A stretch of DNA of 64,000 bases from Flagellimonas abyssi (GCF_019457905.1 NZ_JAHZSV010000005.1:124001-188000); one strand, 5' to 3'. Positions 1 to 8,806 are shown, counted from the first letter of the stretch. Numbers and translations are program-made. The notes: generated by a model not told the origin, from the sequence alone.

Positions 1-858
1 TTTTTTCAAGTGGCTCTGGTACAAATATTCACGGGGATAGCACCATTGGATACCTCCCAAATCCACATAAAGCTGCGGATAGTGGTACATCATCGCAATG
101 AGTTCATCAATGAACGGCTCCCCATAATGTGCAATGGATATCCGCATCTTAGGATATTTTTTCAGCACTTCTTCCAGTAGTAATGGGTTGGAATGGGCGA
201 CTTGGTATTCTGGATTTAAAAATAAAGGCGTCCCTGGAAGACCACTCCCCATGTGAAGCAAAACAGGAACATCCATTTCTTCTGCCAAGGCATAATAAGG
301 GAACATTTTTGGGTCGTTGGGTGCAATCCCAACATATTGATTGCTTATTTCGCCCAATACTTTCAGTCCTTCAGTTTCTATCAACGATTGCAAGCTGTCC
401 ACAGGAATACTGTCCCGGTTTATTCGAAATTGGATTCCTCGGATAAACTTATCGGGAAAATGACTTATCAATTTTTTGGTTGCGGGAAGGCTACCGCTTG
501 TTATAGCCGTAATATTATATTTTTCTACCTGATTGCTCAGCCTTTCCACATACTCTTCGTAGGTAACGGGAGACCAATAGGGGTTTTCGCAATCGGGATT
601 TGCTGCTTTGCCCCAAAAGACATCCCCAAAATCATTCTGTGGGTCAAAATGTTGCACAATGGTGGATAGGGGAGTGCACATCGCCATGGGTTCCGGCGAG
701 AGTTCGTTTTCCTCCAATGCGTGGAGGTGCATATCGATTATGGGTCCTTGATAGGCCCTTTTCTGGTTTGGCTCGCTTTTTTCTTTTGTACTGGGGGAAC
801 ATCCTAAGAGACAAATACAAATTGCAAGGAACACATTGTTCTTTACAGATGGTTTCAT
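1..858 (-). CDS. Amidohydrolase family lipoprotein (3' end outside window)
   Basis: The reading frame is open from an ATG at 856-858 to the window edge, giving 286 codons without a stop, so the C-terminus is missing. The N-terminus is a lipoprotein signal with Cys20 in an LLGC lipobox. An 'IDMHLHA' metal-binding motif follows (His44 and His46), then 'LLHMGSG' and 'IAHYGEP', as in the amidohydrolase_2 (ACMSD-like TIM barrel) family of metal-dependent hydrolases and decarboxylases. The substrate cannot be told from sequence. It is probably anchored in the envelope. The next gene on the same strand ends 32 nt upstream, so the two may be co-transcribed. Confidence 0.85.
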   Translation of the reverse strand, partial: MKPSVKNNVFLAICICLLGCSPSTKEKSEPNQKRAYQGPIIDMHLHALEENELSPEPMAMCTPLSTIVQHFDPQNDFGDVFWGKAANPDCENPYWSPVTYEEYVERLSNQVEKYNITAITSGSLPATKKLISHFPDKFIRGIQFRINRDSIPVDSLQSLIETEGLKVLGEISNQYVGIAPNDPKMFPYYALAEEMDVPVLLHMGSGLPGTPLFLNPEYQVAHSNPLLLEEVLKKYPKMRISIAHYGEPFIDELIAMMYHYPQLYVDLGGIQWCYPREYLYQSHLKK

Positions 859-890
859 TGTCGGAATGTTTACTGTTATAGGTTTGAAAA

Positions 891-1379
891 TCAATCTATT
901 ACCAACGACGATGCAAGTTCCCTGTGCAACTTCCATTCGCCGTCTTTGGTCTTTTTCATAATGACCATAAAGGTATCCTCCATTTTATGGACAGTTCCGC
1001 TTTCATCGGTATAGTACACGGAACTTATCCCGAAATCGTAAGCCATGGTATCGGACAGTATCACGGTTTCCTTGGGGTTCATTTTTATGCTGTCATAACG
1101 GAATTTGTTTCCGTGTTGCTCTCTCAATTTTCTATAGGCAATCCAATCTTCACTGCCAGGACCGATAGAAATCATATCCTCTGTGGTAAACTTTCCCAGA
1201 TCTTCGTAACGTCTTTCCTTCACTGTCTGTTCGAAGGATTTTCGCACCTGTTCAATTTTTGCCAATTCGGCTTCCACATCAATTTCATTGGTCTGTACAG
1301 GCTTCACGACCACCTTGTCCTGTTTTTCTCCGCAGGATATCAAGGCCAAAACTAAAAGAAGGATCACTGCGTTTTTCAT
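891..1379 (-). CDS. SnoaL/DUF4440-like lipoprotein
   Basis: This 162-residue protein has a lipoprotein signal (lipobox ALISC, Cys16). The rest looks like an NTF2-like/SnoaL small alpha+beta fold: a helical stretch (about residues 37-60), then 'MISIGPGSEDW', a Tyr-rich strand region and a C-terminal 'TKDGEWKLHRELAS' strand typical of DUF4440-like proteins. Members bind small ligands or act as ketosteroid-isomerase-like enzymes, but many have no known function. It lies 11 nt downstream of the S9 peptidase gene and is probably in the same transcript. The family call rests on pattern recognition, and no specific role is claimed. Confidence 0.75.
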   Translation of the reverse strand: MKNAVILLLVLALISCGEKQDKVVVKPVQTNEIDVEAELAKIEQVRKSFEQTVKERRYEDLGKFTTEDMISIGPGSEDWIAYRKLREQHGNKFRYDSIKMNPKETVILSDTMAYDFGISSVYYTDESGTVHKMEDTFMVIMKKTKDGEWKLHRELASSLVID

Positions 1380-1390
1380 CCTTTTTGGTT

Positions 1391-3421
1391 TTATTCGTCT
1401 TCTTTGTATTTGTCAAACCATGCCAATACAGCAGCGATTTTTGCAATTAAGTTGCTGGGTTTGTTGGCGATACCGTGCCCTGCGCCTGGAATCCGTACCA
1501 TGGCGGTTTCCACGTTCTCCAATTTTAATGCCGCGTAGAATTGCTCAGATTCGGCAATCGGTGTACGGTAATCCTCTTCACCGGTCAATAGCATGGTGGG
1601 AGTGGTCACATTGCCCACATAGGTGAGGGGGGAGCGTCGCATATAGTTTTCTGGGTCTTCCCAAGGTTTTTTACCGAACCAATATTTGGAGAAAAACTGT
1701 ACCCCATCCGCATAGAGCACAAAACTGGTCCAGTTGATAACAGGTTTGGCCACTACGGCGGCTTTAAAACGGTCTGTTTTGCCCACGATCCATGCCGTAA
1801 GCACTCCACCTCCGGAACCACCGGTGACAAACAGGTTTTCTTCATCTACGTAGCCTTTTTCCAAAAGTGCGTCTACTCCCGACATCAAATCTTCATAATC
1901 GTGATTGGGATAATCGTGGTGTATCAGGTTTCCGAATTCTTCGCCGTAACTGGTACTTCCACGAGGGTTGGTGTAGAGCACCACATACCCTTCGGCGGCG
2001 TATGCTTGGATTTCGGCGGAATAAACCGCACCGTAGCTTGTAAAAGGTCCACCGTGAATTTCTAAGATCATCGGATATTTTTTCGATGGGTCAAAATCTG
2101 GGGGCGTTACCACCCAACCTTGTATTCTACGTTGATCATAGGAGGACTCCCACCACATTTCTTCGACTTTGCCCAATTTTTTAAAGGAAAAGAGGTCATC
2201 GTTGACTGCTGTTAACCGGTTGGAACTTTTGGTGTCTGCCGCACCCAAATCAGAAGGATGCGATGTATCACCCAGGGTATACGCAAATTTGTTGTTCTCA
2301 GAGGCTGAAAAACTGGCCGCATTGTAAGGTCTTCCCAAAGATAGGCCTCCCAAACCATCGGTAATTTCATCTACTTTACCCGATAGGCTGATCGAACTCA
2401 ATTTGCCCATACCTTTGTCGGTATATATCAAATAAAGGCCATTGCCCTTACTGTTCCAGGCCATATCTTCAACATCACGGTCAAAATCGCCGGATATCAA
2501 TTGGGAATCGGAACCATCGGTGTTCATAACATACAAACGAGTAACTTGGTAACCTTGTAGACGGTCATCGTAACCCAAATAGGCGATTTTGGAACCATCT
2601 GGCGACAATACAGGGTTCCCATCGGGACCATATCGGTCGGTGAGGGGGGTAATTTCTCCGTCAGTTATATTGATGCTATAAATTTCGCTATCCGCGGGTT
2701 CAAATTCTTCATCTTTATGGAAGTTGGCACTAAAATATAAATGACTGTTGTCCTTGGCCCATATGGGTCCTCCATGGTCAAACTCTGAGAAGGTGAGCTG
2801 TTTTGGGGTTCCTCCGCTAATTGGCAGGGTGAACAGTTGGGAATTACCTCCTTTATAATACCCGGCACCATCACCACGGTAGTTCATTTTGTCGATGTAT
2901 TTTGGTGGGTCGTTCCATTTGGCCCCTTCTGGTTTGCCCGGCATTTTTATGATGGATTTATTCGTTTCGGGCACAAACATGTTGAAGGCTAGGTGCTTAT
3001 CGTCATGTGACCAAGAAACGGAGCCTGGGGATTGTGGTGTATTGGTGAGGGCCATAGTTTCCTTGGTATCCAACCACATAAGGTACAGCTTCATTTTATC
3101 ATCCGCCATATTGGATTTGAAAACTATTTTTTTGCCATCGTGAGACCATCTTGGGGCGAAATCGTTATGGTTGCCCGTGGTCAATGGTCGATTGTTGGAG
3201 CCATCAAAATTGATGATCCATAAGTTGGAAAGGTTTCGGTCCGTCATTACATCCTTAAAATTGCGAACATAGATAATTTTTGAGCCATCAGGAGAAATCT
3301 GGGGGTCTGAGACATATTCCATGTTGAAGATATCCAATAACTCCAGATTGGACTGCACTTGACCAAATACTAAAGGATTTATGGCCACAAGCAGCAGCAA
3401 AGTGATGCGTAGTCTTTTCAT
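1391..3421 (-). CDS. S9 family serine peptidase (prolyl oligopeptidase / acylaminoacyl-peptidase type)
   Basis: This 676-residue secreted protein has a signal peptide ending near 'NPLVFG'. It carries an N-terminal beta-propeller of TolB/PD40-like blades, with repeated 'SPDGSKI' and 'SHDGKKI' motifs through about residue 400. The C-terminal alpha/beta hydrolase domain has the nucleophile elbow 'GGSGGG', an oxyanion-region 'EIHGGPFTSYG' and a catalytic His in 'GAGHGIAN'. S9 enzymes of this type cleave short peptides, often after proline or from acylated N-termini. It is probably periplasmic and used in peptide scavenging. The SnoaL-like gene follows closely. Confidence 0.93.
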   Translation of the reverse strand: MKRLRITLLLLVAINPLVFGQVQSNLELLDIFNMEYVSDPQISPDGSKIIYVRNFKDVMTDRNLSNLWIINFDGSNNRPLTTGNHNDFAPRWSHDGKKIVFKSNMADDKMKLYLMWLDTKETMALTNTPQSPGSVSWSHDDKHLAFNMFVPETNKSIIKMPGKPEGAKWNDPPKYIDKMNYRGDGAGYYKGGNSQLFTLPISGGTPKQLTFSEFDHGGPIWAKDNSHLYFSANFHKDEEFEPADSEIYSINITDGEITPLTDRYGPDGNPVLSPDGSKIAYLGYDDRLQGYQVTRLYVMNTDGSDSQLISGDFDRDVEDMAWNSKGNGLYLIYTDKGMGKLSSISLSGKVDEITDGLGGLSLGRPYNAASFSASENNKFAYTLGDTSHPSDLGAADTKSSNRLTAVNDDLFSFKKLGKVEEMWWESSYDQRRIQGWVVTPPDFDPSKKYPMILEIHGGPFTSYGAVYSAEIQAYAAEGYVVLYTNPRGSTSYGEEFGNLIHHDYPNHDYEDLMSGVDALLEKGYVDEENLFVTGGSGGGVLTAWIVGKTDRFKAAVVAKPVINWTSFVLYADGVQFFSKYWFGKKPWEDPENYMRRSPLTYVGNVTTPTMLLTGEEDYRTPIAESEQFYAALKLENVETAMVRIPGAGHGIANKPSNLIAKIAAVLAWFDKYKEDE

Positions 3422-3496
3422 GAGGTTGGTTGTTTAGTTCCCTAAAAATAAGCAAATTATCCCTTGCAGGGACATCCCGATTAAAAAGTAGGTGAA

Positions 3497-4351
3497 TTAA
3501 TAGGAAGTGGTCATGTCTTGGTCTACACAAATGATGAAATCAGCAATATGGTAGTTCTCTTCTTGTAGCTTTTGTACATCTTCTTGCAAAACAGTTGAAA
3601 TGGTTCCGTATTCCAATTCGGGTCGTTGCAATTGTAAATACCAAAGAATGCCCTCATAATCATTTGAATGGTATGCTCCGTTAAAATGAAGGAACAAAGC
3701 ACCCTCTTTGTAATTTTGAAGTATAAAATGGGCCATTGTGGCGTCTTTTAATGCTTGTGCCATTGCAAGTGAAGGTGTTGCATGTTCCCCCATCATTTTG
3801 AGCATATTGCGATACCCTGGTAATTCGGGGTCGTAGGTTATGGGCAAGGGGGCAATCCATCTTTTTTCTTCTTGTGACAAGGTGTCCAGCGCTTGGAACC
3901 CTCCACCTTTGTAGACTAAACTGGCATAGCGTCTGGGTACGTTGGATGCCACAAAAACCAAACTGCTATCCTTGGCAAAGTCTATCAATGGCGCATAATC
4001 GGTTTTGTGGTTGTTCCAGAGTCGTGCAGTGGAATCCAAAGCCTTGTAGTCTATTTTCCCCGATAAATAATCGTTGAGCTCGTCTTGGTTGTCGGCTTCC
4101 ATCATTTCAGCGCCGAGAATAAGCTGTCTTTTGCTGTGAAGGTCGGCCGTAAGCTCGTATTGTAGCCAATGCGCAATGGGATTATTGTGCAGCTCCCCGA
4201 ACAGCACCATATCCTTTTTCTCCAAAGTCTTCAGCATTTTTTTATAGGAGACCTTTTTTCCTTTGGCGTTGTAAATTATATAGGGCTCTTTTTGAGCCGA
4301 TACGGTCAAAAATGTCAACACAAAGGTTAATAGGAAGAGCGATTTTTTCAT
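3497..4351 (-). CDS. ChaN/Tiki-family haem-binding-like protein
   Basis: This exported protein of 284 residues has a signal peptide ending near 'TVSAQ' and no lipobox. The motif 'LFGELHNNPIAHWLQ' is the conserved glutamate/histidine region of the ChaN (DUF399) family in the Tiki/TraB/EreA superfamily. A second signature is the internal 'FLHFNGAYHSNDYEGI', with conserved histidines. ChaN of Campylobacter binds haem, but others may be metalloproteases, so the function here is open. I chose the ATG at 4351 because it forms an ATGA overlap with the upstream stop codon. A GTG six bases earlier is possible but unnecessary. Confidence 0.82.
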   Translation of the reverse strand: MKKSLFLLTFVLTFLTVSAQKEPYIIYNAKGKKVSYKKMLKTLEKKDMVLFGELHNNPIAHWLQYELTADLHSKRQLILGAEMMEADNQDELNDYLSGKIDYKALDSTARLWNNHKTDYAPLIDFAKDSSLVFVASNVPRRYASLVYKGGGFQALDTLSQEEKRWIAPLPITYDPELPGYRNMLKMMGEHATPSLAMAQALKDATMAHFILQNYKEGALFLHFNGAYHSNDYEGILWYLQLQRPELEYGTISTVLQEDVQKLQEENYHIADFIICVDQDMTTSY

Positions 4352-4863
4352 TTCCACCAGGCTTTATGTTTCCTCAAATACACTATTTGCCCTAAATGAT
4401 AACCTGTATGGGCACTCATATTGATAATTTCCTCGCTCCACTCTTTTATTTTGATGTCGTTCGATTTTTCAACGGAGACCTCCCATTCGGTCTGGATGCT
4501 GTCCAATCGCTTCAATGTTTTAAGCCATTCCTCCTCAGTGGGGGTTTGAAAAGTATCGTCATTTACAATCTCCTGGTCTGGAATCTCCAAACCCTTGAAC
4601 GACCTTAAATTCATTTCATTCCAAAAAGCGATGTGAGAAGTCAACTCAGCTATGGAATGATTGGTGGTACTGTCTTTCCAAATAGCTTGTTCATAAGTCA
4701 AACCTTCAAGGGCAACACTTGTGGGAGCAAACCATTCCTCATTGGTGTGCGTATTTTGTAATTGAGCTTTTACCAAACGTTTTAAGTCCTCGCCCTCTTT
4801 CTTTTGAGAGCAGGATAGAACAAATCCGATTAAAAAAGGAAACACCCAACTTTTTCTAGACAT
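4348..4863 (-). CDS. DinB/DUF664-like lipoprotein
   Basis: This 171-residue protein has a lipoprotein signal (FVLSC, Cys18). The body looks like a four-helix DinB-type bundle with histidines in the usual metal-binding places: 'ELTSHIAFWNEMN' and, near the C-terminus, 'HTGYHLGQIVYLRKH'. DinB-superfamily proteins are often thiol-dependent transferases or have no known activity. An exported lipoprotein version is less common than the cytoplasmic one. The gene overlaps the ChaN-like gene by an ATGA junction, which implies translational coupling. It starts 17 nt after the gnd stop codon on the same strand. Confidence 0.8.
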   Translation of the reverse strand: MSRKSWVFPFLIGFVLSCSQKKEGEDLKRLVKAQLQNTHTNEEWFAPTSVALEGLTYEQAIWKDSTTNHSIAELTSHIAFWNEMNLRSFKGLEIPDQEIVNDDTFQTPTEEEWLKTLKRLDSIQTEWEVSVEKSNDIKIKEWSEEIINMSAHTGYHLGQIVYLRKHKAWWK

Positions 4864-4880
4864 ATGCTTTGATGGTTAAT

Positions 4881-6290
4881 TTATCGTTCCCACTCCGTAT
4901 GAAAAATACCTTCGCGATCCAAACGCTCGTAGGTATGAGACCCAAAATAATCGCGCTGCGCCTGAATCAGGTTCAACGGCAAACGACTACTGGTGTAGGC
5001 ATCAAAATAGGTGAGGGCATTGGACAATCCTGGCAACGGAATACCATTGGCTGCTCCATAACTGATCAATTCCCTGGCAGCATTCACCGTGCTTTGCACT
5101 TTTTCCACAAAAGAAGGAGAGAGCAACAGGTTCTGCAACTCTTTATCCGCTTGGTAGGCTTCGGTAATATCGGCCAATAGCGCGGCACGGATAATACAGC
5201 CGGCACGCCAAATTTTTGCGATTTCGCCCAGTTCCAGTTCGTAACCGTATTCCTTGGAGGCATCGGCCAATTGGTGCATGCCTTGTGCATAGGTAATGAT
5301 GAAGGCGAAATACAAGGCTTGCTCAGCTTTTGCTATAAAATCTTGCTTGTCCACCGCTTTTGGGGCAGGGCGGTCGTACAATTCGTCCGCTTTGATACGC
5401 TCCGATTTAAGTGCAGAGATTTCACGCATACTTACTGCGATATCAATTGTAGGTACGGGAATGCCCAAATCCATGGCGTTTTGGGATGTCCATTTTCCGG
5501 TTCCCTTTTGTTTGGCCTTGTCCAAGATCATATCCACAAGGTCGTTGTCGGACAAATCATCTTTTTGATCAAAGATTTCCGAAGTGATTTCCACCAAAAA
5601 GGATTGCAACCGACCTTCATTCCAGTCGGAATAGGTTTTGTGGAGCTCATCGTTGGTAAGTCCGCCTGCTTTTTTGAGAAGGTCATAAATTTCGGAAGTC
5701 AGCTGCATCAAACCGTATTCGATGCCGTTGTGGACCATTTTTACGTAGTTCCCTGCCGATTTCGGGCCCAGATACGCCACGCAAGGTTCTCCTTCGTATT
5801 TGGCCGAAACAGCTTCAAAAATAGGCTTTACATGTTGGTAGGCTTCCTTGGAACCGCCAGGCATAATGCTTGGTCCTTTTCGGGCACCTTCGGCCCCGCC
5901 AGAGACACCAGCACCAAAAAAGTTGATTCCTTTTTCTTTTAAATAAGCTTCGCGACGGTCGGTATCAGTATAAAAGGAGTTTCCTCCATCAATAATAATA
6001 TCGCCTTGGTCCAAGTGCGGCAACAACCCTTCGATTACGCTGTCCACTATTTTTCCGGCAGGCACCAATAACATTATTTTTCTGGGAGTTGTCAAAGACT
6101 GTACAAAGGTTTTAACATCGGAAGTAGCATTGACTTTGTCAGGATTGCCGCCTTCTTTGATCAATGCACTTACTTTTTCTTCATCCAAATCATTTCCGAA
6201 TGCTGTAAATCCGTTATCGGCAACATTCAAAATAAAATTACGTCCCATTACTCCAAGGCCCACAAGGCCAAAATCATACGTGTCTGCCAT
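4881..6290 (-). CDS. gnd: 6-phosphogluconate dehydrogenase, decarboxylating
   Basis: This enzyme oxidises and decarboxylates 6-phosphogluconate to ribulose 5-phosphate with formation of NADPH, the third step of the oxidative pentose phosphate pathway. The 469-residue length is standard. Visible features are the N-terminal Rossmann motif 'GLGVMGRNF', the substrate signature 'GVSGGAEGARKGPSIMPGG', the catalytic lysine segment 'AGNYVKMVHNGIEYG', and a C-terminal tail ending in 'GIFHTEW'. It is divergent from zwf, so both genes probably share the 165-nt control region between them. Confidence 0.98.
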   Translation of the reverse strand: MADTYDFGLVGLGVMGRNFILNVADNGFTAFGNDLDEEKVSALIKEGGNPDKVNATSDVKTFVQSLTTPRKIMLLVPAGKIVDSVIEGLLPHLDQGDIIIDGGNSFYTDTDRREAYLKEKGINFFGAGVSGGAEGARKGPSIMPGGSKEAYQHVKPIFEAVSAKYEGEPCVAYLGPKSAGNYVKMVHNGIEYGLMQLTSEIYDLLKKAGGLTNDELHKTYSDWNEGRLQSFLVEITSEIFDQKDDLSDNDLVDMILDKAKQKGTGKWTSQNAMDLGIPVPTIDIAVSMREISALKSERIKADELYDRPAPKAVDKQDFIAKAEQALYFAFIITYAQGMHQLADASKEYGYELELGEIAKIWRAGCIIRAALLADITEAYQADKELQNLLLSPSFVEKVQSTVNAARELISYGAANGIPLPGLSNALTYFDAYTSSRLPLNLIQAQRDYFGSHTYERLDREGIFHTEWER

Positions 6291-6369
6291 TCTATTTTTT
6301 TTCTTCTTCTTAGGTGTTAAGACATCACTAAGGTTGATGTTTCTTGAATTACGAACCTAAAATAAACCT

Positions 6370-6382
6370 TATATTCGTGATG
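6370..6382 (+). promoter_or_regulatory. Possible zwf promoter -7 element
   Basis: TATATTCG at 6370-6377 matches the Bacteroidetes -7 consensus TAnnTTTG at all but one position. A TTG lies 23 nt upstream (6344-6346), which is slightly long. It would give a leader of about 75 nt for zwf. The match is weak and this is an inference from position. Confidence 0.35.
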
Positions 6383-6384
6383 CT

Positions 6385-6413
6385 CAAAAATATTGACGTC
6401 ATATTGAAATCAA
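6385..6413 (-). promoter_or_regulatory. Probable gnd promoter with internal palindrome
   Basis: On the minus strand TATTTTTG (6385-6392) fits the Bacteroidetes -7 element TAnnTTTG exactly. A TTG -33 element at 6411-6413 is 18 nt upstream. The 8-bp palindrome TGACGTCA (6394-6401) sits inside the spacer, where a bound repressor would block the promoter. No regulator is identified. Confidence 0.5.
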
Positions 6414-6455
6414 TGTGCCGATAGGAGCGTAAACTCGCCAGAAAACGAAAAAACT

Positions 6456-7988
6456 ATGAAAAAGACCGATAATCAGATGCTCGTTATTTTTGGGGCATCG
6501 GGTGATTTGACCGCTAGAAAATTGATACCTTCCTTATTCAACCTATACTTGGCCAAACAACTGCCTGAGAATTTTGTGGTACTCGGTGTAAGCCGCAGCG
6601 ACCTTTCGGATGAGGCTTTCCGTAATCGCGTGGTTTATGAAAGCAAGTATTTGACCGAAAAAACCAAGGATATTGACAAAGACAAGGTAAAAGGTTTTGC
6701 GGACAAGTTATATTACGAGGATTTGGGCGATAGTTACGATACGGATTATGGTCCTTTGAGAAAACGGGTAGAGGCATTGAAAGAAAAACACGATACCTCG
6801 GGAAACATAATCTACTACCTTTCCACTCCGCCGACCTTGTACGAGACGGTTTCCCACAATCTGTCCGATGCGGGGATGAATACACAGAACAATGGCTGGA
6901 AACGCTTGATTGTGGAAAAACCTTTTGGCTATAGCTTGGAGACGGCCCAAAAATTAAACAAAGGACTGCACAAATATTTTAAGGAGCATCAGATTTACCG
7001 AATAGATCATTACCTCGGAAAAGAGACCGTGCAGAACCTCTTGGTGACCCGATTCTCCAATAGCATTTTCGAACCCCTTTGGAACCGAAATTACATTCAG
7101 CGGGTCGAGGTGACCAATGCGGAAAGTGTTGGGGTAGAGAAGCGCGGTGGCTATTATGATAAATCAGGTGCGCTCCGTGATATGTTCCAAAACCACTTAT
7201 TACAAATAGTTTCGTTGGTGGTAATGGAGCCACCAATCGGTGCAGATGCGGAAGAAATCCGAAATGAAAAGGTAAAAGCGTTAAAGTCGTTACGTGTGAT
7301 GACGGACGAAAAGGAGCTTTTTGAGAATACGATAAGGGCCCAGTACGTGGCATCCAAAATAGATGGAAAGGATGTTAAGGGATATCGAGAGGAAGATGGG
7401 GTGGACCCCAATTCCACTACTGAGACTTATGCGGCCATTAAATTTTATGTGGACAATTGGCGCTGGCACGGCGTCCCATTTTATGTACGGACCGCTAAAC
7501 GGATGCCCACCAAGGTGACCGAAATCGTGATTCACTTTAAAAAACCGCACCATCAAATTTTTAAGGGTTCAGAAATGCAGGAAATGGATAATAAATTGAT
7601 TATCCGTATCCAACCTGATGAGGGAATCCTGATTAAGTTTGGGGTAAAAGTTCCCGGTCAAGGCTTTAAGGTAGAGCGGGCCAATTTGGATTTTTATTAT
7701 GCCAACTTGGCCGAAACCTATGTAATGGAAGCCTATGAACGCTTGTTGTTGGATGCCATGCAAGGTGATGCTACGTTGTATGCACGTGCCGATGAGGTAG
7801 AAGCGGCCTGGGAATTTGTTGACCCGATTCTTAACTATTGGGAAAAAGGTAAGGACGTTAGAATGTACGGTTATGCCGCAGGTGCATGGGGACCCGAAAA
7901 TGCAGACGATTTAATCGAGGAAGATGGTTATTGGAGAAATCCTTCGGAAAACTTGGCAGATGATCCAGGGTATTGCGTAATCTGTTAG
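6456..7988 (+). CDS. zwf: Glucose-6-phosphate 1-dehydrogenase
   Basis: This enzyme catalyses NADP-dependent oxidation of glucose 6-phosphate to 6-phosphoglucono-lactone, the entry step of the oxidative pentose phosphate pathway. The 510 residues match the family length. It has the N-terminal dinucleotide motif 'GASGDLTARKLIPSLF' and the active-site signature 'RIDHYLGKETVQN' with its catalytic His and Lys. The C-terminal G6PD domain includes 'VPFYVRTAKRMP'. pgl lies 92 nt downstream on the same strand, separated by a short tandem repeat. gnd is divergent. Confidence 0.98.
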   Translation: MKKTDNQMLVIFGASGDLTARKLIPSLFNLYLAKQLPENFVVLGVSRSDLSDEAFRNRVVYESKYLTEKTKDIDKDKVKGFADKLYYEDLGDSYDTDYGPLRKRVEALKEKHDTSGNIIYYLSTPPTLYETVSHNLSDAGMNTQNNGWKRLIVEKPFGYSLETAQKLNKGLHKYFKEHQIYRIDHYLGKETVQNLLVTRFSNSIFEPLWNRNYIQRVEVTNAESVGVEKRGGYYDKSGALRDMFQNHLLQIVSLVVMEPPIGADAEEIRNEKVKALKSLRVMTDEKELFENTIRAQYVASKIDGKDVKGYREEDGVDPNSTTETYAAIKFYVDNWRWHGVPFYVRTAKRMPTKVTEIVIHFKKPHHQIFKGSEMQEMDNKLIIRIQPDEGILIKFGVKVPGQGFKVERANLDFYYANLAETYVMEAYERLLLDAMQGDATLYARADEVEAAWEFVDPILNYWEKGKDVRMYGYAAGAWGPENADDLIEEDGYWRNPSENLADDPGYCVIC

Positions 7989-8029
7989 AAGTCAGAAGTC
8001 AGAAGTCAGAAGTCAGAAGTCAGAAGTCA
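7988..8029. repeat. Short tandem repeat, six perfect copies of a 7-mer
   Basis: Six perfect copies of GAAGTCA run from the last base of the zwf stop codon to 8029. The tract is in the zwf-pgl spacer and is followed by a dispersed 24-bp element. A period of seven makes it prone to slippage, but it does not change a reading frame. Confidence 0.95.
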
Positions 8030-8040
8030 GGAAAAAATAT

Positions 8041-8064
8041 GTCAGTTCAATCGCAGTCGAGAAC
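8041..8064 (+). repeat. Dispersed 24-bp intergenic element, copy 1
   Basis: This segment matches 22 of 24 bases of the element at 45523-45546. Both copies lie shortly after short-period direct repeats in an intergenic spacer. The shared core is GCAGTCGAGAAC. It is probably a dispersed repeat of this genome. Confidence 0.7.
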
Positions 8065-8080
8065 AACTAATTAATTCAAG

Positions 8081-8806
8081 ATGGATTTAAAAATATATAA
8101 GGATAAACAAGAGGTGGCTAAGCAATTTTCCAGCTATTTTGTAGATCAGTTGAAAGATAGAGCTACTTTTCATGTGGCGTTGTCCGGAGGAAGCACCCCA
8201 AAAATCGTTTTTGATGTACTGGCGGATAATTTTGCCGGTAAGGTAGATTGGAGTAAAGTACATTTTTATTGGGGGGACGAACGTTGTGTCCCTCCTTCGG
8301 ATGATGAGAGCAACTATAAAATGACGGTGGAGCACCTTTTTTCCAAGATTGATGTGCCCGAAGCGAACATCCATAGAATTTTGGGCGAAAAAGACCCCGT
8401 TAATGAAGCATTGCGTTATGCCAATCTACTGGAAATAAATTTGGACAGGGTTGATAAGGTGCCCCAATTTGATTTGGTAATCTTGGGTATGGGCGATGAC
8501 GGTCACACGGCATCCATCTTCCCGCACGAAATTGCACTTTGGGATGCTGAAGATCATTGTGTAGTAGCAACGCATCCCGATTCAGGACAAAAACGAGTTT
8601 CCATCAACGGAAAAGTTATTAATACCGCCAAAGAAGTCGCTTTTTTGGTCACAGGGGCATCCAAAGCCGAAAAAGTGGAAGCTGTTATAGAAAAAACCGA
8701 AGGTTCCGATGCCTATCCTGCATCCTTGGTCAACCCGTCCTCAGGGAATTTAGTGTGGTTTTTGGATGAGGAGGCTGCTTCTATGCTTAATCAAAATCCA
8801 TCTTAA
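8081..8806 (+). CDS. pgl: 6-phosphogluconolactonase
   Basis: This 241-residue protein hydrolyses 6-phosphogluconolactone to 6-phosphogluconate, the step between Zwf and Gnd. It belongs to the DevB/SOL type, shown by 'HVALSGGSTPKIVFDVL', 'FYWGDERCVPPSDDESN', and 'LGMGDDGHTASIFP' with the catalytic His. The gene lies just downstream of zwf, so the three oxidative pentose phosphate enzymes are together. Its 3' end overlaps the convergent thioesterase gene by 20 nt. Confidence 0.97.
   Translation: MDLKIYKDKQEVAKQFSSYFVDQLKDRATFHVALSGGSTPKIVFDVLADNFAGKVDWSKVHFYWGDERCVPPSDDESNYKMTVEHLFSKIDVPEANIHRILGEKDPVNEALRYANLLEINLDRVDKVPQFDLVILGMGDDGHTASIFPHEIALWDAEDHCVVATHPDSGQKRVSINGKVINTAKEVAFLVTGASKAEKVEAVIEKTEGSDAYPASLVNPSSGNLVWFLDEEAASMLNQNPS

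Noticed and set aside
253..881. Overlapping plus-strand frames of up to 138 codons in the first kilobase
   Set aside because: They run antisense to the amidohydrolase lipoprotein, whose minus-strand frame is continuous and has recognisable motifs.
5271..5942. 223-codon frame on the plus strand inside gnd
   Set aside because: It is the antisense shadow of a fully conserved gnd gene; the sequence is Cys/Phe/His-rich and has no domain.
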